64,000 nt of DNA from Streptomyces sp. NRRL S-1022 (GTDB taxonomy: Bacteria > Actinomycetota > Actinomycetes > Streptomycetales > Streptomycetaceae): NCBI RefSeq assembly GCF_000720135.1, contig NZ_JOIU01000032.1, positions 1 to 64,000 on the forward strand, in the 5' to 3' direction. The notes under the pieces are model-generated. The model worked only from the letters and a program-made list of their open reading frames with translations. It had not been told where the DNA came from and did not search any database. Position numbers and translations under genes: made by a program. This document shows, piece after piece, positions 7,933 to 16,222 of the stretch. The stretch's first letter is position 1. Each line of letters begins with the position of its first letter.

Positions 7933-9471
7933 ATGACGGACGACGGTCATGGCACCGAAGACACCCGCCGGGCGCTGATCCTGGCCGGCGGCGGGGTCAA
8001 GGTCGCCTTCCAGGCGGGCGTGCTCCAGGTGTGGCTCGACGAGGCGGGCCTGCGGTTCGACCACGCGGACGGCGCGAGCGGCGGCACGTTCAACCTGGCC
8101 ATGTACTGCCAGGGCATGAGCGGGCGTCAGATCGCCGACAACTGGCGGGAGATACGCCCGCTGAAGGGTGTCAGTCCCAACTGGCGGCAGTACCCGAAGG
8201 GCCCGTACGGCTCGTCCCTCTTCACCCTCGACGGGTACCGGCGCCACGTCTTCCCCGGCTGGGGGCTCGACTGGGAGAAGATCCGGGCGACCGACCGGCT
8301 CGCCACCTTCAACCTCTACGACTTCTCCCGCAACGAGCTGGAGGTGCTGACCGCCGACCGCATGGACGAGGACCGGCTCGCCGCCGCCGTGTCGCTGCCG
8401 ATGTGGTTCCCGCCGGTCACCCTCGACGGCAGGGTCTACATCGACCCCGTCTACGTCACCGACGCCAACATCGGCGAGGCGATCCGCCGGGGCTGCGACG
8501 AGCTGTGGATCATCTGGACGGTCAGCGGACGGCGCCGCTGGCGCGACGGGTTCGTGGCGCACTACTTCCAGATCATCGAGACGGCGGCCAACAGCCGGCT
8601 CCAGGAGTGGCAGCGGCGGATCGACGCCAGCAACACCGCGCTCCGCGAAGGCGGCGCGGGCGAGTTCGGCCGCCCGATCACCGTCAGGATGCTGCAGTGC
8701 GAGGTCCCGCTCAACTACCTGATCAACTTCAGCCGGGACCGCTTCCGGCAGGCTGTCGAACTCGGGGTGCACCGGGCCCGGGCCTGGTGCGCGGAGCAGG
8801 GGATCCCGCTGTCCGCCCCGCTGCCCTGCCCTGCGGTCGACGGCGGCCGGCTGCGCTTCAGCGAACACATGGCCGGTGCGGTCACCTTCGGCTCCTCGGC
8901 GCCCGGCACCCACGCCCCGCACGACGGCGGACCCGGCCGGGAACCGCTCTCGGTGCGCCTCACCGTGCACATCGACGAACTGGACCGCTTCCTCGTCCAC
9001 CCCGAGCACCAGGCCACGATCACAGGGCAGATCCACTGCGAGGCGCTGGGCGGCCGGTGCGCGGTGGAGTCGGGCTTCTTCAACCTCTTCGTGGAGGAGG
9101 GCGACCCGGAACACCTGCGCATGCGCTACCGCCTGTTCTTCACCGACGGGTCCGGCAATCCGCTCACCCTCAGCGGCTGCAAGACCGTGGACGAGGACTC
9201 GGGCCACGGCCTGTGGGCCGACACCACGACCCTGCACACCCGCATCCTGCGCGGGACGGTGCCGCCCGGCGAGGACGCGGACGCCCAGGTGGTGGCCACC
9301 GGAGTCGTACGCCTCCGGCTCCCCGACCTCGTCCGCGAGCTGGCCAGCTTCCGGATACGTGCGGACACCCCCCGGGACCGGCTGGCCGCACTGGCCCGAT
9401 TCGGCCAGTTCTTCGCCGGCCGCCTCTGGGACGTGTACTTCCAGGGGGCGCTGGCCTGGTCACCGGTCTGA
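7933..9471 (+). CDS. Patatin-like phospholipase with long C-terminal extension
   Basis: A 512-residue protein. The first 270 residues are patatin-like. The oxyanion loop is AGGGVKVAFQAGVL, the nucleophile is Ser49 in GASGG, and Asp170 in YIDPVYVTDANIG sits where the catalytic aspartate of the usual DGG motif is found. The DGG itself is replaced by DPV. The remaining 240 residues include a beta-rich segment around 320-500 (VRLTVHIDELDRFL and YRLFFTDGSGNPL) that I cannot place with certainty; it resembles a lipid-binding or accessory domain. The ATG at 7933 is preferred over upstream frame starts because those lie inside the oxidoreductase. It presumably releases fatty acids from a lipid whose sterol or alcohol part the neighbour oxidises. 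Confidence 0.85.
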   Translation: MTDDGHGTEDTRRALILAGGGVKVAFQAGVLQVWLDEAGLRFDHADGASGGTFNLAMYCQGMSGRQIADNWREIRPLKGVSPNWRQYPKGPYGSSLFTLDGYRRHVFPGWGLDWEKIRATDRLATFNLYDFSRNELEVLTADRMDEDRLAAAVSLPMWFPPVTLDGRVYIDPVYVTDANIGEAIRRGCDELWIIWTVSGRRRWRDGFVAHYFQIIETAANSRLQEWQRRIDASNTALREGGAGEFGRPITVRMLQCEVPLNYLINFSRDRFRQAVELGVHRARAWCAEQGIPLSAPLPCPAVDGGRLRFSEHMAGAVTFGSSAPGTHAPHDGGPGREPLSVRLTVHIDELDRFLVHPEHQATITGQIHCEALGGRCAVESGFFNLFVEEGDPEHLRMRYRLFFTDGSGNPLTLSGCKTVDEDSGHGLWADTTTLHTRILRGTVPPGEDADAQVVATGVVRLRLPDLVRELASFRIRADTPRDRLAALARFGQFFAGRLWDVYFQGALAWSPV

Positions 9472-9554
9472 CGAGCCGGCGCGGTGCGGTTGTACAGTCG
9501 TCGCCCATCAGGCTGCCGCGCGCCGCGGCTCCATGACGCCTTGGGGATGCGCAC

Positions 9555-10103
9555 ATGTGGTCCGTCGTCGACGACGCCGAGCGGGCGCGGTGGAACTTCG
9601 TGCCGTTCGAGACCGTCGGCCCGCTCCGGTTCGGCATGAGCATCGAAGAGATGACCACCGTGATGGGTGCGCAGGGCTTCACCGGCACTCATTCGGCCAT
9701 GACCCGGCCGCACGGTGCTCTGGTGCGGCAGGCTGGATTCCGTTCCGAGAACGCGCCACTGTACGAGGAGGCCGTGACGGCCTACTGCCGGAAGTCCGGC
9801 GAACTGGCCGCCGTCGTGGTGGACGCCCTGTGTGGTCCGCAGGTCTCCGTCGAACGACTTCGCCTGGTCGGCCGGGTCCCGTCCGACCTGACGGAACGGC
9901 TCCATGGATATGCCGAGGACCGTGGCATGGAGCCCGCGGTCTCCGTGGAGGGCGACGCCGTGGTGGAGCAACTCGGACTGCTGGTACGGGCCCAGCGAGC
10001 CGGCGACATCCTCCTGTCCCGGCCGTTCTTCGCCGCCGGCTTCCAGGACTGGGCACACACGCTGCACGACTGCGTTCCCGCGGACGAGTGGGCCGTGCGT
10101 TGA
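9555..10103 (+). CDS. Hypothetical cytoplasmic protein, 182 aa
   Basis: A 182-residue protein beginning MWSVVDDAERARWNFVPFE and containing VGPLRFGMSIEEM. The last phrase is a common opening of small Streptomyces proteins that resemble immunity or SMI1-like folds, but I cannot assign it to a named family. It has no signal peptide, membrane segment or catalytic motif. Codon use is normal for the window, which supports coding. It follows the patatin gene after 83 bases and may or may not share its transcript. No function is proposed. Confidence 0.65.
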   Translation: MWSVVDDAERARWNFVPFETVGPLRFGMSIEEMTTVMGAQGFTGTHSAMTRPHGALVRQAGFRSENAPLYEEAVTAYCRKSGELAAVVVDALCGPQVSVERLRLVGRVPSDLTERLHGYAEDRGMEPAVSVEGDAVVEQLGLLVRAQRAGDILLSRPFFAAGFQDWAHTLHDCVPADEWAVR

Positions 10104-10294
10104 CCTCAGCGGTGGCGGTGGCCGCCCGGGGCAGCTGACACCGCACCGCCGCCGACCGGCGAGGTCAGGCAGAACGCCGAAGCCGCCGCGCTCGCCGCCC
10201 CTCCGGGCACCGTGGTCGAGTCGGAGGAGGACACCGAGCGGGCCGGCACGTGTGGAGATGAGGCAGGAGGGCGCCCGGGCCCGGGGGTGCCGAG

Positions 10295-11749
10295 TCAGCG
10301 CGCGGGCGTGGGACGGCTCGCGGGGACCACGTCCGCGGGGCCGTGTGCCCGGTGGGCCCGGTTCCCGGCGGGCCGCAGGAGGACGACGGCGTCGAGCCCG
10401 CCGCCGGGAGCCGCCTCCAGGGTGACCTCGCCACCGCCGGCCCGGGTGAGGTGCCGGACCATGGGCAGGCCCAGGCCGGTGCCGTCGTGGTCGGCGTCGG
10501 CGGCGCGCCAGAACCGGTCGAAGGCGCGCTGCCGTTCGGCCTCGGTCATGCCCGGGCCCTGGTCGGTCACGTGCAGCTCGGCCATGGCGGGGGTGCGGCC
10601 GGCCTCCTCGGGAGCGACGGTGGCCAGCGTGATGACGGTTCCCGGCGGGGACACGCGCAGCGCGTTGGAGAGCAGGTTGTCGACGATCTGCTCCAGGGCG
10701 CCCGGCACCGCCCACACCCGGACGGCCGCGGCCCCGGAGACGACGAGGCCGACGTCCTGTTCGTCGGCGAAGGCCGCCCAGATCGCCGCGCGATCGGCCA
10801 CGACGGCCTGGAGATCGACCGCCTCCGGCCTGATCGCGGAGTTCTCCAGCCGGGCGAGCGCGAGCAGCCCCTGCACCATACGGCTGAGCCGCTCCAGTTC
10901 CCCGAGCGCCTGGTCCAGGCTGTCCCGCGCGCAGGGAGCGAGGTGCGGCTCGAAGTTCTCCAGGCGCAGGCGCAGCGAGGTCAGCGGAGTCTTCAGCTGG
11001 TGGGACGCCTCGGAGGCGAACGCCTGCTGGGCCTGGAGCAGGTGCTGGAGCCGGGTCGCGGTCCTCGTGAACGACACGGCGAGGCGGCGCAGCTCCGGCG
11101 GGCCCTGGTCGGCGGCCGGCGGATCGGTGAGCCGGCCTTCGGCGAGCTGCGCGGTGGCGCGCTCCAGCGCCTGGAGGGGGCGGGTGACGGAGCGGGCGAG
11201 AGCGAAGCCGATCACGGACACGGCGGCCAGCACCCCGAGCCCGGCGGCCGCGAGGACCAGCCAGGTGGCGTGGACCTTCGACGTGAGCGGCCGGAGGAGA
11301 TAGGTGGTCCGCACCACACAGGCGACGGCGGCGTCCGAGCCACCCGGCACGGCGACGAAGAGGACGGCGCCGCCCGCCGACGGGTCACTGCCGGTGCCGA
11401 CGGCGGGACGGCCGCGCAACGCGGCCGGGACACCCGGCTCGGCGGACACGTCCCGGCCGGCCCGGGCCCGGGCAGCGGTGTCGGTGAGGACGATGCCCCG
11501 GCGATCGGCGACGAGTACCCGGCTGCCGGTGCGCCGCCCGTACGCGCGGGCGAGTCCGGGCAGGTCGGCCGCCAGCCCGTGCTCCATCTTGTCCTCGCAG
11601 ACCTCGGCGAGCGTCATCGCCCCCTGCTGCGCCGCGTGGGAGAAGCGGGACAGCTCGCTGCGGGCGTAGAAGACGCCGAACGGCACCTCCAGGGCGAGCA
11701 GGACGAACAGCATGAGGCTCAGGTGGCTGAGCAGCAGACGACGGGTCAC
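10295..11749 (-). CDS. Two-component sensor histidine kinase
   Basis: A 484-residue membrane kinase. It has a transmembrane helix at about 7-27, an extracytoplasmic region to about 158, a second helix at about 163-185, and a HAMP linker. The HisKA box ASEASHQLKTPLTSLRLRL gives phospho-acceptor His250. The ATPase core shows the N box (QIVDNLLSNALRV), the G1 box (VTDQGPGM) and the G2 box (DGTGLGLPMVRHL). Translation starts at GTG 11749, overlapping the regulator stop by four bases, so it is coupled to the response regulator as its cognate kinase. The layout resembles QseC/PhoQ-like kinases. The signal is unknown. Frame openness upstream to 11929 is ignored because that part lies within the regulator. 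Confidence 0.92.
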   Translation of the reverse strand: MTRRLLLSHLSLMLFVLLALEVPFGVFYARSELSRFSHAAQQGAMTLAEVCEDKMEHGLAADLPGLARAYGRRTGSRVLVADRRGIVLTDTAARARAGRDVSAEPGVPAALRGRPAVGTGSDPSAGGAVLFVAVPGGSDAAVACVVRTTYLLRPLTSKVHATWLVLAAAGLGVLAAVSVIGFALARSVTRPLQALERATAQLAEGRLTDPPAADQGPPELRRLAVSFTRTATRLQHLLQAQQAFASEASHQLKTPLTSLRLRLENFEPHLAPCARDSLDQALGELERLSRMVQGLLALARLENSAIRPEAVDLQAVVADRAAIWAAFADEQDVGLVVSGAAAVRVWAVPGALEQIVDNLLSNALRVSPPGTVITLATVAPEEAGRTPAMAELHVTDQGPGMTEAERQRAFDRFWRAADADHDGTGLGLPMVRHLTRAGGGEVTLEAAPGGGLDAVVLLRPAGNRAHRAHGPADVVPASRPTPAR

Positions 11750-12507
11750 CGGGGTGTTCCGCCGCGCGCCGGCACCGCGGCGGGCCCGGCGTCCGCGTGT
11801 GCCGGGGGGACCAGGCGGAAGCCGATGCCGCGGATGTTCTCGATCCAGGAGGAGTCGCCGAGTTTGCGGCGCAGCGCGGCGATGTGGACGTCCAGGGTCT
11901 TGGTGGGGCCGAAGAAGTTCGGTTCCCACGCCGTGTCGAGGATCTGCCGGCGGGAGCAGACCGCTCCCGGGTCCTCCGCGAGGCAGACGAGCAGGTCGAA
12001 CTCCTTGGGCGCCAGGGCGATGAGTGCCTGGCGCAGACGGACCTGCCGGGTGCGGCGGTCGATGGTCAGCGGGCCGATCCGCTGGACGTGGAGCGTCCCG
12101 GCCGGTGCCGGGCCGGCCGCGGGGCCCGGTCCGGTGTGGCGGGTGTCGGCGCCGGCCGGCCGGGCGCGGCGGGTGACGGCCCGGATCCGGGCGACGAGCT
12201 CCCGCACGCCGAAGGGTTTGGAGACGTAGTCGTCCGCGCCCAGCTCCAGACCGAGCACCCGGTCCACCTCGTCGTCCCGGGCAGTGATCATGATGATCGG
12301 CACGGACGAGCGGGCCCGCAGCGCACGGCAGACGTCCAGGCCGTCCATGTCGGGCAGCCCGAGGTCCAGCAGCACCATCGCCGCCTCCGGCGCGGCGAGG
12401 CCGTCGGCCCCGGTTCTGGCGTGTTCGACGGTGAATCCGAAACGGCGCAGTCCCTCCGCCAACGGTCCGGCCACCCGGTCGTCGTCCTCGATCAGCAAGA
12501 CACGCAT
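11746..12507 (-). CDS. OmpR-family response regulator
   Basis: A 253-residue regulator. The receiver domain opens with MRVLLIEDDDRVAG, with acceptor Asp48 in VLLDLGLPDMDG, the switch residues in ITARDD and the conserved lysine in DYVSKPFGVREL. A linker of about 30 residues rich in proline and glycine precedes a winged-helix DNA-binding domain ending in DVHIAALRRKLGDSSWIENIRGIGFRL, the usual OmpR/PhoB ending. ATG 12507 is the only start that gives a complete receiver domain. It heads the two-gene operon with the kinase and is divergent from the siderophore operon across 409 bases, so it may control that operon, but no direct sequence evidence shows this. Confidence 0.92.
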   Translation of the reverse strand: MRVLLIEDDDRVAGPLAEGLRRFGFTVEHARTGADGLAAPEAAMVLLDLGLPDMDGLDVCRALRARSSVPIIMITARDDEVDRVLGLELGADDYVSKPFGVRELVARIRAVTRRARPAGADTRHTGPGPAAGPAPAGTLHVQRIGPLTIDRRTRQVRLRQALIALAPKEFDLLVCLAEDPGAVCSRRQILDTAWEPNFFGPTKTLDVHIAALRRKLGDSSWIENIRGIGFRLVPPAHADAGPAAVPARGGTPR

Positions 12508-12916
12508 CCCGAAAGGCTCACAGACCTTCGCCGGATGGTGTGGAGCAAACGCCGGAACCTCCCCCGAGCCGGTGATCCCGCCACACTCGGCGTAACCGCT
12601 GGAACGGGCCGTCACGACGACATCCAGGACACGGAGAGCGCGGAGTGAACGGGAAGTTAGGGCCGAGGGCGTCGAGGGTCCATCCGCCCAGGTGGCAGCG
12701 GTGAACCGAGACAGGAGCAGACCGCGCGGACAGCAGGCGCCGCGCGCGGAATCGCCCGGCGTCGGGCAGGAGCAGCGCTGCCTGCTGGGAGTCCGGGGAT
12801 CCCCGCTGTACGTGCTCTGGCAATCCGCTTGATCGTCTTCCCGTAGCGTCGGTCGCACGGCCGGTGCCACCGGAGCACCGCGCGCCAAGCCCCCTCACGA
12901 GCACCTGGGATGCCCC
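12508..12916. other. Divergent intergenic region, regulator / siderophore operon
   Basis: This 409-base stretch separates the leftward response regulator from the rightward siderophore operon and must hold both promoters. I find no open frame with family similarity and no full DtxR/IdeR-type iron box. Only a lone TTAGG half-site is seen near 12657. A short self-complementary segment around 12770 (GCAGCGCTGC) is present but has no clear meaning. Confidence 0.5.
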
Positions 12917-14491
12917 ATGCCCCTTGATGAACTGAGCCTCGCGCGCCCGGACCTGGTGGAGCCCTTCACGGCCGCGCTCCCGGGAGCACGCGCCACCGTA
13001 CTGGGCCGGCTGTGGGGAGCCTTCGTACGGGAACCACTGCCCGGTGTCCTCGGGCACCGCCGGGACGCCGGCGCGCTCGTGGTCGAGCTGCGACGAGGCG
13101 GCACGCTCTCGGCGCCCGAGTCCGGCGCGCGGCCGTTCGCCGAGGTGCCCGACGACTTCGCCGTCACGGGGCCGGACGGGCCGATCAGCGGGCCGGCGGA
13201 GCTGCTGGACCGGCTGGGCCTGCGGACCCCCGCGGCGGACCGGCTGGCGGCCGAGCTGGACAACAGCGTGATCAACCTGGCCCTGGCCCGGGCCGCGAAC
13301 GCCGGGGAAAGGGCCGCGCCCGCGGACTCGGCGGACGCCGAGCAGGCGGTCGTCGACGGCCACCCGCAGCACCCCTGCTGCCGGACCCGCACCGGCATGT
13401 CGGTCGCCGACGTCCTCGCCTACGCCCCCGAGCACCACCCGGTCGTCCGGCTGGCGCTGCTGCGGGTCCCGGCCGACCGCTGGCAGGGGGCCGGCACCTG
13501 GCCGCGGCAGCTGCGGGACGGCGGCACGCTCCTCCTGCCGCTGCACCCGTGGCAGCGGGACCACGTGCTCGTGCGCCACCCCGGTCTGGCCGTCGTGGAG
13601 GAGACGGTCCCGGCCCGGCCGCTGCTGTCGATGCGCACCCTCATGCCCGTGGGCACCCTGCCGGGCTGCCACATCAAGACCGCGCTCGACGTCCAGGTCA
13701 CCAACTACCGGCGCACCATCTCCCCGGCCGAGGTCGCCGACGGGCCCCCGCTGTCCGACCTCGTCTCGGCCGTCGTCGACAAGGCCGGGCACGGCGGCAG
13801 CCTGCGCATCCTCCGGGAGCTGGGCGGTGGCGCGGTGCGCGTCGACGGCCGGCCGTCCGCGAGCCTCGCGGCGATGATCCGGGAGTCGACCGAGTCCCAC
13901 CTCGGCGCACGGGAGATCGCGGTCCCGCTCACCGCCGTCCACGCGACCGGAGCCGCCGTGGTGCCGGGGGACCCGGTGCGCTGGCTGGCGGACCTCGCCG
14001 GGCTGATCCTGCCGCCCGCGCTGACGCTGCTGTCCATGGGCGTGGCACTGGAGGCCCACGGCCAGAACACCCTGGTCGTGCTGCGCGACGGGCGGCCGGT
14101 GCGGGTGCTGTACCGGGACCTGGACGGCGTACGGGTCAGCCCGCGCCGGCTGGCCCGCTGCGGCTTCACCCTGCCCGACCTGCTCGGCACCCGCGCGGGC
14201 GACGACACCGAAGGACTGCACACCAAACTGTTCGGCGCCCTGGTCAGCGGGGTCTTCAGCGAGCTGGTCGACGTCCTCGGCCGGACGCACGGGGCCGATC
14301 CACGAGCGCTGTGGGGCGTGGTGGCCGAGGCCGGCCGCCGGGTGTACGCCGACCTGCCGGACCGGGAGGACGAGGCCGCGTTCTTCGGCGACACCATGCC
14401 GCTGAAGGCCACCATCGCCATGCGCCTGGCCCGGAACCCGGGCAGCGCCCAGTGGACGCGCGTCCCCAACCCCCTGGCACCGCGCCGTTGA
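12917..14491 (+). CDS. IucA/IucC-family NIS siderophore synthetase (first)
   Basis: A 524-residue ATP-dependent ligase of the NRPS-independent siderophore (NIS) class, which joins citrate or another carboxylate to an amine or alcohol through an acyl-adenylate. Family marks are LPLHPWQRDHV near residue 210, the ATP-pocket segment IKTALDVQVTNYRR, GVALEAHGQNTLVVL and YRDLDGVR. The C-terminal FhuF-like part ends with DTMPLKATIAMRL. It is slightly short compared with the 580-620 residues of IucA. It is the first gene of a four-gene operon with a second NIS synthetase, a decarboxylase and an exporter. Which coupling step it performs cannot be told. Confidence 0.9.
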   Translation: MPLDELSLARPDLVEPFTAALPGARATVLGRLWGAFVREPLPGVLGHRRDAGALVVELRRGGTLSAPESGARPFAEVPDDFAVTGPDGPISGPAELLDRLGLRTPAADRLAAELDNSVINLALARAANAGERAAPADSADAEQAVVDGHPQHPCCRTRTGMSVADVLAYAPEHHPVVRLALLRVPADRWQGAGTWPRQLRDGGTLLLPLHPWQRDHVLVRHPGLAVVEETVPARPLLSMRTLMPVGTLPGCHIKTALDVQVTNYRRTISPAEVADGPPLSDLVSAVVDKAGHGGSLRILRELGGGAVRVDGRPSASLAAMIRESTESHLGAREIAVPLTAVHATGAAVVPGDPVRWLADLAGLILPPALTLLSMGVALEAHGQNTLVVLRDGRPVRVLYRDLDGVRVSPRRLARCGFTLPDLLGTRAGDDTEGLHTKLFGALVSGVFSELVDVLGRTHGADPRALWGVVAEAGRRVYADLPDREDEAAFFGDTMPLKATIAMRLARNPGSAQWTRVPNPLAPRR

Positions 14492-14527
14492 CCTCCGACA
14501 CCGACCGCCGTCCCCTGGAGCGACCGT

Positions 14528-16222
14528 ATGACCACCGGCACTGCCCCCGGCACCACCACCGTCGGCGCGAGCGCGCCCGTCACGACAGCCGACACCGTCA
14601 CCGCGCACACCCTGCTCAACTGCCTGCTCCGCGAGGTCTCCGCCCCCGAACACCAGGTGACGGTCGACGACGACCACCTCCTGCTCCGGCTGCCGCGCCG
14701 CGGGATCCTGCTGCGCTCCCCGCTGCGCCGCGTCTCGCTGATCGGGGCGCACCGCTTCCGGGGCCCGGTGCAGCGGCTCGACGACGACTCCTGGACGACC
14801 GTGAGCTGGCGGGAACTGGCCGGTTACATCCAGGACGAACTGGAGCTGCGGACGGGCGTCGGCAACGAGGAGTTCCTCGCCCAGGTCGCCGACAGCCGCG
14901 AGACGATCCGCACCGCGCTCGAAGAGCGGGCGGCCGCGACACCGCACACCGACCCGTACGTGGCGTCGGAGCAGTCCCTGGTGTTCGGCCACCGCTTCCA
15001 CCCCACGCCCAAGTCCCGCACCGGCGACCCGGCGGACTGGCTGGCCTACGGCCCCGAGACCGGCGCGCGTTTCCGCCTGCGCCACCTGGCCGTCCGCCGC
15101 CACCTCGTACGGCAGGAGGGCGAGCTGCACGAGCTGGACGCGCTGCTCCCGGCGGCGGCCGAGCCGGGGTTCGCCGTGCTGCCGGTGCACCCCTGGCAGT
15201 TCCGGCTGCTCGGGGAGGACGAGGCGCTGCGCGCGGCCATGGCCCGCGGCGACGTGACCGACACCGGGGTGAGCGGACCGGAACTGGTGCCGACCGCGTC
15301 GGTGCGCACCCTGTACGACCCCGAGAGCGACACCTTCCTGAAGTTCAGTCTGAACGTCCGCCTCACCAACTGCGTGCGCAGACACGCCCGTTACGAGCTG
15401 TCCGGCGCCGTCGCCCTCAACCGCCTGCTCCAGCCCGTCTTCACCGCACTCGCCGGCCGCTTCCCCGGCTGCGCGCTCCTGGCCGAGCCCGGCTACCGCA
15501 CCCTCGACACCGGCGACACCGCTCTCCTGGAGGGCCTGGGCGTCATCGTCCGTTCCGGCCTGCGCCACCACCTGCGTCCCGGGGTGACGCCCCTGCTCGC
15601 CGCCGCGGTGGCGGACGAGTACCCGTCCGGCGCGGCACACGTCTCCCGTCTGCTCGCCCGCGGTGACGGGGACGTACTGGCCTGGTGGGACGCGTACCTG
15701 CGGCTGCTGCTGCCACCGGTGCTGGCCGCCTACTTCGAACACGGTGTCGTCCTCGAACCCCACCTGCAGAACGTCGTCGTGGGCGTGCGCGCGGACGGCA
15801 CTCCCGCGCAGATGCTCTTCCGCGACCTGGAGGGCACCAAGCTGCTGCCCGGGCCGCACCGGAGCGCCCTCGCGGACCTGCCCGAGGACGTCCGCGGCCC
15901 CCTCACCTACGACCCGGAGCGCGGCTGGAACCGGGTCGCGTACTGCCTGCTGGTCAACCACACGGCCGAAGTGCTCGGCGCCCTGGCCGACCTCGACCCG
16001 ACCCTGGAACCCGCCCTCTGGGGCCTGGTCCGCGACCACCTCCACGCCTACGCCCGTACCGCCGCCCAGCCGCCCCGGCTGCGCGCCCTGCTGTCCGGGG
16101 TGCCCCTGCCCGCGAAGGCCAACCTGCTCCTGCGCTGGTCCCGCGGGGCCGACCGGCACGCCGGCTACGTCCCCCTGCCCAGCCCCCTCGGCGCGGACTT
16201 CCCCCGCGAGGCGGTCCGGTGA
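14528..16222 (+). CDS. IucA/IucC-family NIS siderophore synthetase (second)
   Basis: A 564-residue NIS synthetase distinct from its neighbour. It shows LPVHPWQFRLLG, the ATP-binding segment LKFSLNVRLTNCVRR, GVVLEPHLQNVVVG, FRDLEGTKLLPG and the terminal PAKANLLLRWSRGAD. The two synthetases share only family-level motifs, so they probably carry out successive condensations, as PvsB/PvsD or SbnC/SbnE/SbnF do. A 36-base gap separates it from the first gene, and its stop overlaps the decarboxylase start (GTGA). Start ATG 14528 follows a GGAGCGA-type ribosome site. Length and motifs are complete. Confidence 0.92.
   Translation: MTTGTAPGTTTVGASAPVTTADTVTAHTLLNCLLREVSAPEHQVTVDDDHLLLRLPRRGILLRSPLRRVSLIGAHRFRGPVQRLDDDSWTTVSWRELAGYIQDELELRTGVGNEEFLAQVADSRETIRTALEERAAATPHTDPYVASEQSLVFGHRFHPTPKSRTGDPADWLAYGPETGARFRLRHLAVRRHLVRQEGELHELDALLPAAAEPGFAVLPVHPWQFRLLGEDEALRAAMARGDVTDTGVSGPELVPTASVRTLYDPESDTFLKFSLNVRLTNCVRRHARYELSGAVALNRLLQPVFTALAGRFPGCALLAEPGYRTLDTGDTALLEGLGVIVRSGLRHHLRPGVTPLLAAAVADEYPSGAAHVSRLLARGDGDVLAWWDAYLRLLLPPVLAAYFEHGVVLEPHLQNVVVGVRADGTPAQMLFRDLEGTKLLPGPHRSALADLPEDVRGPLTYDPERGWNRVAYCLLVNHTAEVLGALADLDPTLEPALWGLVRDHLHAYARTAAQPPRLRALLSGVPLPAKANLLLRWSRGADRHAGYVPLPSPLGADFPREAVR

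Noticed and set aside
10104..10294. A terminator after the 182-residue hypothetical gene
   Set aside because: Several GC-rich self-complementary bits occur, such as around 10272-10290, but none forms a clear stem above background.
12657..12662. TTAGGG as part of an iron box upstream of the siderophore operon
   Set aside because: Only a half-site; the matching right half is absent and the spacing to the start is large.
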